Origin: Actinomycetes bacterium
GTDB lineage: Bacteria > Actinomycetota > Actinomycetes > Propionibacteriales > Propionibacteriaceae
DNA length: 5,605 bases
Direction of reading: 5' to 3'
Assembly: GCA_009785885.1 (NCBI GenBank)
Contig: WQUE01000124.1
Coordinates: forward strand, 1-5,605
Below the pieces are notes generated by a model. The model made no database searches, was not told where the DNA came from, and was given only the letters and a program-made list of their open reading frames with translations. Of the stretch, positions 1 to 5,605 are shown piece by piece (the stretch's first letter is position 1; each line of letters opens with the position of its first letter). The translations under genes and the position numbers were made by a program.

Positions 1-2483
1 TCCGCCTCCGCGCGTGCCTCCACCGGCTTGGCGATGAAGTGCACCGGGGCGAACAGCGCCGAGGGGACGTACGGATCCTCGGACGTGAACTCGTCCTTCG
101 TCGTGATGGTCTTGACCACCCGGACGGCGGCGGCGATCAGCACCGTGACCGCCATCGCAAGGAACACCACCGACAGCGTCCCCTGGATGAACGTGTTGCG
201 GATGGTCGCATTGTCGATCGCCTGCTGCGCCGCGTTGCCGGCATGGGCGGCCAGGGCCGCTTTCGCATTGGACCACTGCTTCCAGTACGACAGCGCCGGA
301 TCATGGGAGAAGATCTTCTGCCAGGACGCCGTGAACGTCGTGGAAACGTCCCAGGCGAGCGGCAGGATCGGAATCCAGATCCAGTGGTGATACCCCTTCC
401 GGGTGACCATCACGGTCACGATCATCAAGGCGATCGCCGCGATCAGCTGGTTGGCGATGCCGAACAGCGGATACAGCGTCTGGATGCCGCCTCTCGGGTC
501 GGTCACGCCCATCAGCAGCAGCGACCCCCAGCACGCCACGACGATCGCCGTGCAGATCCACGCGCCGACACGCCAGGACGGCTGCTTGAACTTCGGGATG
601 ATGTTGCCGATCGCGTCCGACAACTGGAAACGCGTCACGCGCGTCACGGCGTCGACGGCCGACAGGATGAACAGGGCCTCGAACATCACCGCGAAGTGAT
701 ACCAGAAGCTCATCATCCCCCGGCCGCCGAAGATGCGGTGCAGGATGTCCGCCATGGCGACGGCCAGCGTCGGCGCCCCGCCGGTGCGCGAGACGATGGA
801 CGGTTCGCCCACGTCCTGCGCGATCTGCTCCAGCGCCGCCTTGTCGTACATGTCGATGGACGGTCCGCCGTTCGAACCCGGCTGGTCCCACATGACCTTC
901 GGGGTGCGTCCCTGGGCGTCCTGGACGACGAGCTGCGTCACGGCGACAGCCGCCAACTGGGCTTTCGCCGGGTTCGCGTCCGCCTTCTGCTGGGCCGTCG
1001 CGCCGTTCGCCGACCCGGCCGAGATGGCCTTGTTCCAGGTGGCGATCATGTCGGCCGTCACGGGGACGGTGCCGGCGGGCTTGGTGTCGCGCGCCTGGTA
1101 GACGGCGCCGGTCTGCTCGTCGATCTCGACGCCGGCCGTGGTGGCCCGGGTTGCGAGCGACGTGAGGGTCGCGGTGGACGTGTTCATGGTGAAGTACGTC
1201 CCGACGTTCAGGGACACGGCCGCGGCCAGCGCCATGATCGCGACGAACGACTCCATGAGCATGCCGCCGTAGCCGACCATGCGCGCCTGGGATTCCTTCT
1301 GGATCATCTTCGGTGTCGTCCCGGACGACACCGTGGCGTGCATGCCGGACAGCGCGCCGCACGCGATCGTGATGAACAGGAACGGGAACAGCGCCCCGGC
1401 GAACACCGGGCCGGCGGTGTTGGACGCGAACGTGGAGACGGCGGCCGTCTGGGCGATCGGGCCGACGGCGAGGATGCCGACGGCGAGGAGCACGATCGTC
1501 CCAACCTTCATGAACGTCGACAGGTAGTCGCGCGGGGTGAGCAGGAGCCACACGGGCAGCACCGCGGCGAAGAAGCCGTACACGACGACGCACCACGACA
1601 GCTGCGTGCCCGTGAGCGTGAGGGCGTTCGCGAGGCCGGAGTGGGAGATCCAGTTGCCGGAGATGATCGCGAGGATCAGCAGGACGAAGCCGATCAGCGA
1701 CACCTCGGACACCTTGCCCGGCCGGATGAACCGCAGGTACAGGCCCATGAGCAGGGCGATCGGGATGGTGCAGCCGATCGACCACACGCTCCACGGCGAG
1801 CCGGTCATCGCGTTGACGCAGATCAGGGCGAGCACGGCGAGGACGATCATCAGCATGATGAAGATGCCGATGAGGGCGACCGTGCCGCCGATCTTGCCGA
1901 TTTCGTCGATCGCCATCTGCCCGAGTGAACGTCCGCCGCGGCGCATCGAGAAGAACAGCACGAGCATGTCCTGCACCGCGCCGGCGAGGCACACGCCGAC
2001 GATGATCCAGATCGTGCCCGGCAGGTAGCCCATCTGGGCGCTGAGCACGGGGCCGACGAGCGGGCCGGCGCCGGCGATGGCCGCGAAGTGGTGGCCGTAC
2101 AGCACGCGGCGGTCCGTCGGGTCGAAGTCCTGACCGTTGTTGATGCGCTCGGCCGGGGTTGCCCGGGTGTCGTCCGGACGCATGATCTTCCGCTGGATGA
2201 ACAGCGCATAGAAGCGGTACGCGATCGCGTACGTGCAGACGGCCGCGACGACGAACCAGCGGACGTTCACGTTCTCACCGCGGATGATGGCCAGCATCAG
2301 CCAGCCGGTGGCGCCCACCAAGGCGATCGCCACCCACAGGGCGATGCGCCACCAGGTCCACTTCTCCGCCAGGCGCACCCCGACCGGGATGCCCTTGTCG
2401 TTGCGCAGGATGAACGGCTCGTCCTCCGGCAGCAGGTGGCTCTTCACCGAGGCCACCAGGCCGGAGGCTGCGGTCTCCGACAT
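1..2483 (-). CDS. cstA: CstA-family carbon starvation / peptide transporter, 3' end outside window
   Basis: Integral membrane transporter of the CstA family, linked in other bacteria to uptake of peptides and, for some members, pyruvate when carbon is scarce. The frame is open from the ATG at 2483 to the window edge, giving 827 residues with no stop, so the C-terminus is missing. Diagnostic stretches are YGHHFAAIAGAGPLVGP (about 129-145), QDMLVLFFSMRRGGRSLGQM (171-190), CGALSGMHATVSSGTTPKMI (375-394), GYGGMLMESF (404-413) and the TGGAPTLAVAMADIL segment (567-581). Many hydrophobic helices occur, for example near 47-67, 77-95, 201-225, 261-275, 327-345, 641-659 and 768-787. The start is preceded by a modest purine-rich site, AGAAAGAAGA (2491-2500), with 7 bases between. 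E. coli CstA is about 701 residues, so this one is long: it has a roughly 45-residue N-terminal lead and an enlarged loop at about 437-550. A small YbdD-like (DUF466) partner often follows cstA; any such gene would lie beyond the window. Family assignment is secure, substrate is not. Confidence 0.96.
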   Translation of the reverse strand, partial: MSETAASGLVASVKSHLLPEDEPFILRNDKGIPVGVRLAEKWTWWRIALWVAIALVGATGWLMLAIIRGENVNVRWFVVAAVCTYAIAYRFYALFIQRKIMRPDDTRATPAERINNGQDFDPTDRRVLYGHHFAAIAGAGPLVGPVLSAQMGYLPGTIWIIVGVCLAGAVQDMLVLFFSMRRGGRSLGQMAIDEIGKIGGTVALIGIFIMLMIVLAVLALICVNAMTGSPWSVWSIGCTIPIALLMGLYLRFIRPGKVSEVSLIGFVLLILAIISGNWISHSGLANALTLTGTQLSWCVVVYGFFAAVLPVWLLLTPRDYLSTFMKVGTIVLLAVGILAVGPIAQTAAVSTFASNTAGPVFAGALFPFLFITIACGALSGMHATVSSGTTPKMIQKESQARMVGYGGMLMESFVAIMALAAAVSLNVGTYFTMNTSTATLTSLATRATTAGVEIDEQTGAVYQARDTKPAGTVPVTADMIATWNKAISAGSANGATAQQKADANPAKAQLAAVAVTQLVVQDAQGRTPKVMWDQPGSNGGPSIDMYDKAALEQIAQDVGEPSIVSRTGGAPTLAVAMADILHRIFGGRGMMSFWYHFAVMFEALFILSAVDAVTRVTRFQLSDAIGNIIPKFKQPSWRVGAWICTAIVVACWGSLLLMGVTDPRGGIQTLYPLFGIANQLIAAIALMIVTVMVTRKGYHHWIWIPILPLAWDVSTTFTASWQKIFSHDPALSYWKQWSNAKAALAAHAGNAAQQAIDNATIRNTFIQGTLSVVFLAMAVTVLIAAAVRVVKTITTKDEFTSEDPYVPSALFAPVHFIAKPVEARAEA

Positions 2484-2600
2484 GTCGATGTCTTCTTTCT
2501 GTCTCGGGGTCGGCGATGACCGGGGTTGAATTTAGTTGCATGCTTCGATCGGCTACGATCGCGCGGTTTCGAGCCTAGCGCCTGGGTGCGCTCCAGGCCA
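2484..2600 (-). promoter_or_regulatory. cstA: Probable cstA control region with inverted repeats
   Basis: This stretch upstream of the cstA start contains the most AT-rich patch of the window (2526-2543). Read on the minus strand it offers a -10-like TAAATT at 2529-2534 (4 of 6 matches to TATAAT, with T1, A2 and T6 kept). No convincing -35 lies 16-18 bases upstream. Where a -35 would be, CGATCG occurs twice around a 4-base centre (2546-2551 and 2556-2561), and each copy is itself palindromic. Further upstream, GCCTGG/CCAGGC (2580-2585 with 2593-2598) overlaps a second possible stem AGCGC/GCGCT (2577-2581 with 2588-2592). No clear CRP/GlxR-type TGTGA-N6-TCACA site was seen. The promoter role is inferred from position and composition only. 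Confidence 0.35.
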
Positions 2601-2771
2601 GCTGTGAGCGAACATGTCTTGGGTGGCGTGCCTTGGTGGGAGGGCTGGACGTTGCTCACCGGCAAACACGCGGAGCGAACGCTTGGGGGGCCGATCAGGG
2701 CTCGCGTGACTCGGGTCTTTGCCCATCTGGCAGGTCCCCCAACACGAGAAGGGACGTTGGGCGCGTCCGCT

Positions 2772-3668
2772 TCACATGACTCTGACACTGCGCAGGACCG
2801 CGCTGGCACGTGCGACGCGGTCGAGCACAAGCTGCTGGATGGCGACCAACTCGGCCTCATGCTGGTCGATCAAGGCCTGCTGATATGTGGCGTTGATGTC
2901 AGCCGCCTGCTGTGTGAAGTTCATGCCGTCGCCGCACTCGGCCTCTGCCAGCGCGGCCTTGAGCCGCTGCTCGTCCGTCCAATCATCCTGTAGACCCACA
3001 CCCTGGTACGAACTGCCGGGATCCAGGGCATAGCCCGCGGCCTTGACGCAATCGGCGCGCGCCTGGGCCAGCGCCCGGAACCGTGGATCGGCGAGCGTCT
3101 GGGCATTCGCCGTCATCCCGATCGTCACCAGGAGATCGGTGCCATCGTTGCCTTCCTCGTTGCTGATCGTGCTGGTCTGGGCGTCGATGACATCGAGGCT
3201 CATGTAGTCGGCGGTCTCGACGCAGGCCCTCCCTTGATCCGGACTGACGGTGAGGCCTTGCCCGACGCCGTAGCCAGGAGGAGCCCAAGGCGAGCCCAAG
3301 CCCTGCGCCGTGATGAAGCCGACGTCCCAATGGCCGTAGATCCAGCGAGTCGGCGAAGGGGCAGTCCGCAGGGTGTCGCTGGCGGATTGGAGGACGACCG
3401 CCGGGACGTCGTGCGATCCGAGCACGCAGCGGGCGAACACGATCTGCTGGGCGGCGTAGGCCGTGTTGAGCTGACTGGTGTTCATCTGGTAGGCGTCGAG
3501 GGGCAAGGCAATCGAGGCATTGATCCAGTCAAGCGTCGCGCGCACCGTGATGGCCGGCGGCGTCGGGGTCGGTGGCGCATCTTGCCCATTCACGCACCCG
3601 GTCAGGGCCAGCGCGCACGCGGATAACAGGCACGCGGCCAAGCGCAAGCCGCGTCCATGGCCTATCAA
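2772..3668 (-). CDS. Putative secreted lipoprotein with four conserved-style cysteines, unknown function
   Basis: Predicted 298-residue exported lipoprotein. The N-terminus is MIGHGRGLRL followed by a hydrophobic stretch and a lipobox LTGC, so Cys25 would be lipidated and the protein anchored on the outer face of the membrane. A Pro/Thr-rich linker (31-40) follows. The mature part has four further cysteines: C81 (ARCVLGS), C149 (RACVETADY), C207 (ADCVKAAGY) and C245 (AECGDGM), consistent with two disulfides. The C-terminal 250-290 is Gln/Ala/Leu-rich and likely helical. The layout 'xCxxxxGY ... AxAxCxxxx ... long helix' resembles uncharacterised lipoproteins often seen in Actinobacteria; I cannot name a family. 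The TTG start at 3666-3668 was chosen because AGGAAGG (3677-3683) lies 8 bases upstream and gives a normal-length signal peptide; the frame stays open to another TTG at 3728 but has no ribosome site there. Codon use is less GC-biased than its neighbours, with ATA at residue 2 and TTA at residue 15. Confidence 0.82.
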   Translation of the reverse strand: MIGHGRGLRLAACLLSACALALTGCVNGQDAPPTPTPPAITVRATLDWINASIALPLDAYQMNTSQLNTAYAAQQIVFARCVLGSHDVPAVVLQSASDTLRTAPSPTRWIYGHWDVGFITAQGLGSPWAPPGYGVGQGLTVSPDQGRACVETADYMSLDVIDAQTSTISNEEGNDGTDLLVTIGMTANAQTLADPRFRALAQARADCVKAAGYALDPGSSYQGVGLQDDWTDEQRLKAALAEAECGDGMNFTQQAADINATYQQALIDQHEAELVAIQQLVLDRVARASAVLRSVRVM

Positions 3669-3676
3669 CGTCGTCA

Positions 3677-3683
3677 CCTTCCT
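3677..3683 (-). promoter_or_regulatory. Ribosome binding site deciding a TTG start
   Basis: On the minus strand AGGAAGG is followed by 8 bases and then TTG (3668-3666). The in-frame GTG at 3677-3675 overlaps this site and is too close to be served by it. The more upstream in-frame TTG and GTG codons (3728, 3725, 3722) have no purine-rich site before them and would place about 44 residues before the lipobox cysteine, long for a lipoprotein signal peptide. Confidence 0.65.
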
Positions 3684-3809
3684 CAGGGGGCCGCGCCACA
3701 CGGGGGGCAGGCTCGCTGTCACCACCAAACGCTACTGATCCGGGGACGGGATGGGGCCGCCGCACGTAGTGCGCCCTGAACGCTATGAGCGAAGGCGCGC
3801 CGGCATGCG

Positions 3810-3835
3810 AGGCCCGCCGGGGACCGCCGGGGCCT
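3810..3835 (+). repeat. aat leader hairpin with 10-base tandem repeat
   Basis: Just upstream of the aat ribosome site, AGGCCC (3810-3815) and GGGCCT (3830-3835) form a perfect 6-base inverted repeat around 14 bases. Most of this stretch is a tandem duplication: CCGCCGGGGA (3814-3823) and CCGCCGGGGC (3824-3833). The hairpin ends 9 bases before the Shine-Dalgarno sequence. It may only reflect high GC content; no U-run follows, so it is not called a terminator. Confidence 0.35.
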
Positions 3836-3844
3836 GGCGCCGGT

Positions 3845-3850
3845 GGGAGG
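3845..3850 (+). promoter_or_regulatory. aat: aat ribosome binding site
   Basis: GGGAGG, 8 bases before the ATG at 3859, is the strongest ribosome site in the window. It decides the aat start: the frame is open upstream to an ATG at 3751, but that would add 36 residues (Arg/Gly/Pro-rich) unlike any Aat N-terminus. Confidence 0.8.
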
Positions 3851-3858
3851 ATGGACGC

Positions 3859-4551
3859 ATGCTGTCGATGCTGTTCGGGCCGCCCGGGACCTGGCCGCGA
3901 CAAGACCTGATCGGCCGCTCGGACCAGTTCGACGCCGGGCTGGTGCTGGCGGCGTACCGGTGCGGGGTGTTCCCGATGCCGCTGGACGTGCTGGGGGACG
4001 ACATGGGCTGGTGGTCCCCTGCGCACCGGGGCGTGCTGCCGCTGCCGGCGCTGCGCGTCAGCCACAGCCTGCGGCAGTCCGCCCGGCGGCACACGACGAC
4101 GGTGGACGCCGCGTTCGAGCGGGTCATGGACGGGTGTGCGGATCCGGCACGTCCCGACGGCTGGATCGACGCCCGCGTCCGCACGGTGTACACCCGGCTG
4201 TTCGAGCAGGGGCACGTCCACAGCGTCGAAACCTGGGACGAGGACGGACGTCTCGTCGGCGGGTTGTACGGCGTCAGCCTCGGCGCGCTGTTCGCCGGGG
4301 AGTCGATGTTCCATGACCGCGCATGCGGACGCGATGCGTCCAAGGTGGCGCTGCTGCGCCTGGTGGACGTGCTGCGTGCCCGTCCGGACGGGGATGCGTT
4401 GTTGGACGTCCAGTGGCTGACCCCCCACCTGGCCAGCCTTGGCGCCGTCGCCATCCCCCGGGTGGAGTATCTGCGGCGGCTGTCCGCGGCGCTGGAGGCG
4501 CCCGACACGGTGTGGCCCGAGGCGAGTGCGTCCCGGCGCGGGTGGATGTGA
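3859..4551 (+). CDS. aat: Leucyl/phenylalanyl-tRNA-protein transferase
   Basis: Cytoplasmic aminoacyltransferase that moves Leu or Phe from charged tRNA to the N-terminal Lys or Arg of a protein, making a destabilising N-terminus for ClpS/ClpAP-type or ClpCP-type degradation (bacterial N-degron pathway). The product is 230 residues, close to the 234 of E. coli Aat. Family blocks occur in order: AAYRCGVFP (31-39), WWSPAHRGVLPL (51-62), VDAAFERVMDGCA (82-94), WIDARVRTVYTRL (102-114), GHVHSVETW (118-126), LVGGLYGVSLGALFAGESMF (132-151), ASKVALLRLVD (160-170) and LLDVQWLTPHLASLGAVAIPR (181-201). The residues matching catalytic E156 and Q188 of the E. coli enzyme appear to be E148 and Q185. The segment between them is 5 residues longer than in E. 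coli, partly in FHDRACGRDASK. It is divergent from the lipoprotein gene. No adaptor (clpS) or other N-degron gene is in the window. Assignment is firm from the motifs. Confidence 0.97.
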   Translation: MLSMLFGPPGTWPRQDLIGRSDQFDAGLVLAAYRCGVFPMPLDVLGDDMGWWSPAHRGVLPLPALRVSHSLRQSARRHTTTVDAAFERVMDGCADPARPDGWIDARVRTVYTRLFEQGHVHSVETWDEDGRLVGGLYGVSLGALFAGESMFHDRACGRDASKVALLRLVDVLRARPDGDALLDVQWLTPHLASLGAVAIPRVEYLRRLSAALEAPDTVWPEASASRRGWM

Positions 4552-4571
4552 GGGCGGCGTCCGCGCAAGGC

Positions 4572-4612
4572 ATTATCCACAGGGGTGAGGCCGTCGAGGA
4601 ATCATCCACAGG
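4572..4612 (+). repeat. Paired DnaA-box-like direct repeat
   Basis: Two near-identical 12-mers, ATTATCCACAGG (4572-4583) and ATCATCCACAGG (4601-4612), lie on the same strand 29 bases apart, differing at one position. The first contains TTATCCACA (4573-4581), an exact match to the DnaA-box consensus TTATNCACA; the second contains TCATCCACA (4602-4610), one mismatch. They sit between aat and the DUF559 gene, 50 bases before the chosen start. Too few boxes and no AT-rich unwinding region are present for an origin. They could be a DnaA-titrating or DnaA-regulated site, or an operator for another protein. Confidence 0.6.
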
Positions 4613-4661
4613 TGGGCGCCCGCGGGGGGTCGCGCGATCACGTCTTGACCAGGATGAAGGC

Positions 4662-5573
4662 ATGGGGTTTCCTGAGATCCGGCTGGCGGGGCGCGGCGGG
4701 GTGACCAGTCGCACGTATGGCCGCCTGGGGTACCGGCGGCTGATCCGCGGGGTGTACGGACGTCCCGTCGTAGCCGATGACGAGTACGGCCGCCGGCGGA
4801 TGGAGTTCCTTGCCCGCGTGCGGGCGGTGATGGCCTGCCACGAGGCCAAAGGCGCGGTGTTGCACGGTCCGACGGCGCTACAGGTGCTGGGAGTGGCGCT
4901 CCCGGAACACCTGGAGGACTGGGACACCTGTCACATCCTGCTGCCGCCTGGCGCGGGTGAGGTGAGGCGTGCGGGCGTGGTCGGACACCGCCGCCGGTTC
5001 CTGGTGCAGGTGTGGGGCCGGCGGTACGGGCTGCCGCTGCTGCATCCGGCCGAGCACTGGATGCAGCTGCGCGGCGCCAGCATGGATGAGTTGATCGAGG
5101 TGGGCGACGGGCTCCTCCGGCGCCAGCGTCCCCTGCTCACGGTGCCGGAGGTGACGGCGGTGGTGTCCCGGCTCGCCGGCCGGCCGGGGGTCGACCGGGT
5201 GCGCCAGGCCCTGCGGTGGGTGCGGCCGGGAACGGACTCGTTGTACGAGACGCGGACACGGCTCGTCCTGGTTCATGCCGGCCTGCCCAAACCGGCGGTG
5301 AACCTGGCGGTGCGATGCGCCGGGTCGGGTGTGCCGTTCCACCTTGACATGGCCTACAAGCCGGAGCGGGTCGGGGTGGAGTACGACGGTGCGGTCCATG
5401 TGGGCAACCGGGCGCAGATGGAGTTCGACGCCCGGCGGCGTCGTCTGCTGCAGGACGACGGCTGGCTGCTGATCAGCGTGACCGCCGACGAGTTGCGTGG
5501 TCCGGCGCAGGTGGTGGCCTCCGTCGAGCAGGCGCTCGTCCTGCGGCGCCGGGCGCTCTCGCGCGCCTGGTGA
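4662..5573 (+). CDS. DUF559 / Vsr-like endonuclease-fold protein with AbiEi-like N-terminal region
   Basis: Predicted 303-residue cytoplasmic protein. The N-terminal part (about 1-33, ending RRLIRGVYG) resembles the winged-helix DNA-binding start of AbiEi-type and related actinobacterial proteins. HGPTALQVLG (68-77) and LHPAEHWMQLRGASMDELIEVGDGLLRR (127-154) match the middle of that group. The C-terminus (about 191-290) has the DUF559/Vsr-like layout: E196 in SLYETRTR, D229 in FHLDMAY, VEYDGAVH (239-246), D256 with the following Arg run, and GWLLISVTADEL (267-278). These residues fit a PD-(D/E)XK-type metal site, so nuclease activity is possible but unproven; the group is largely uncharacterised. 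The start at 4662 follows AGGA (4651-4654) by 7 bases and begins right before the conserved region. A GTG at 4548 overlapping the aat stop is an alternative that would add 38 residues. No partner toxin (AbiEii-like) is visible within the window, and only 32 bases follow. Confidence 0.85.
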   Translation: MGFPEIRLAGRGGVTSRTYGRLGYRRLIRGVYGRPVVADDEYGRRRMEFLARVRAVMACHEAKGAVLHGPTALQVLGVALPEHLEDWDTCHILLPPGAGEVRRAGVVGHRRRFLVQVWGRRYGLPLLHPAEHWMQLRGASMDELIEVGDGLLRRQRPLLTVPEVTAVVSRLAGRPGVDRVRQALRWVRPGTDSLYETRTRLVLVHAGLPKPAVNLAVRCAGSGVPFHLDMAYKPERVGVEYDGAVHVGNRAQMEFDARRRRLLQDDGWLLISVTADELRGPAQVVASVEQALVLRRRALSRAW

Positions 5574-5605
5574 GGGTCGTTCGGGTTGCGCGGATCGACG
5601 GGGGG

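Noticed and set aside
39..1928. 629-residue open frame on the plus strand
   Set aside because: It runs antisense to cstA and is rich in Arg, Gly, Asp and His, as expected from the complement of a GC-biased gene. It shows no domain motifs.
301..1992. 563-residue open frame on the minus strand
   Set aside because: It is a shifted reading of cstA. The true frame carries clear CstA motifs throughout; this one is low-complexity Arg/His/Pro-rich.
2733..2760. Terminator after the lipoprotein gene
   Set aside because: Only weak 5-base pairings (GTCCC/GGGAC, CCAAC/GTTGG) with long loops and no T-run were found.
2444..2860. Minus-strand 138-residue and plus-strand 155-residue (2526-2993) frames spanning the cstA/lipoprotein gap
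   Set aside because: Each overlaps a better-supported gene, has no good ribosome site or recognisable motif, and the composition (Ser/Arg/Pro-rich on the minus strand) looks non-coding.
3529..4428. 299-residue minus-strand frame across the lipoprotein/aat intergenic region
   Set aside because: It is antisense to aat, which has full family motifs and a strong ribosome site. It is a GC-bias artefact.
4572..4612. Replication origin
   Set aside because: Only two DnaA-box-like sites are present, with no AT-rich unwinding region and no dnaA, dnaN or other origin-linked gene nearby.
4662..5573. Complete AbiE-type toxin-antitoxin system
   Set aside because: The protein has an AbiEi-like N-terminal part but a DUF559 nuclease-like C-terminus, and no nucleotidyltransferase toxin gene lies beside it in the window.

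Overview
The window comes from a high-GC actinobacterium. The coding sequence is strongly G/C-biased at third codon positions, the long gene is an actinobacterial-type CstA, and one gene belongs to the DUF559 endonuclease-like group that is common in Actinobacteria. The genus cannot be settled from the sequence; a Propionibacteriales-like host is only a weak guess.

Layout. Positions 1-2483 (minus strand) hold most of a cstA carbon-starvation/peptide transporter gene whose 3' end lies beyond the window. A 288-base gap follows, with the only clearly AT-rich patch in the window and several small inverted repeats, probably the cstA control region. Positions 2772-3668 (minus) encode a secreted lipoprotein of unknown function, best started at a TTG codon. 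A 190-base divergent intergenic region separates it from aat at 3859-4551 (plus), which encodes leucyl/phenylalanyl-tRNA-protein transferase of the N-degron pathway. After a further 110-base gap containing two DnaA-box-like 12-mers, a DUF559/Vsr-fold protein is encoded at 4662-5573 (plus). The last 32 bases hold nothing recognisable.

The four genes do not form an evident single pathway. CstA (peptide/pyruvate uptake under carbon limitation) and Aat (tagging proteins for degradation) are housekeeping or stress functions. The lipoprotein and the DUF559 protein look like accessory genes. The points most worth following are the paired DnaA-box-like repeat just upstream of the nuclease-like gene, the four-cysteine lipoprotein, and a large extra segment inside CstA. 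No mobile element, RNA gene or CRISPR array was seen.
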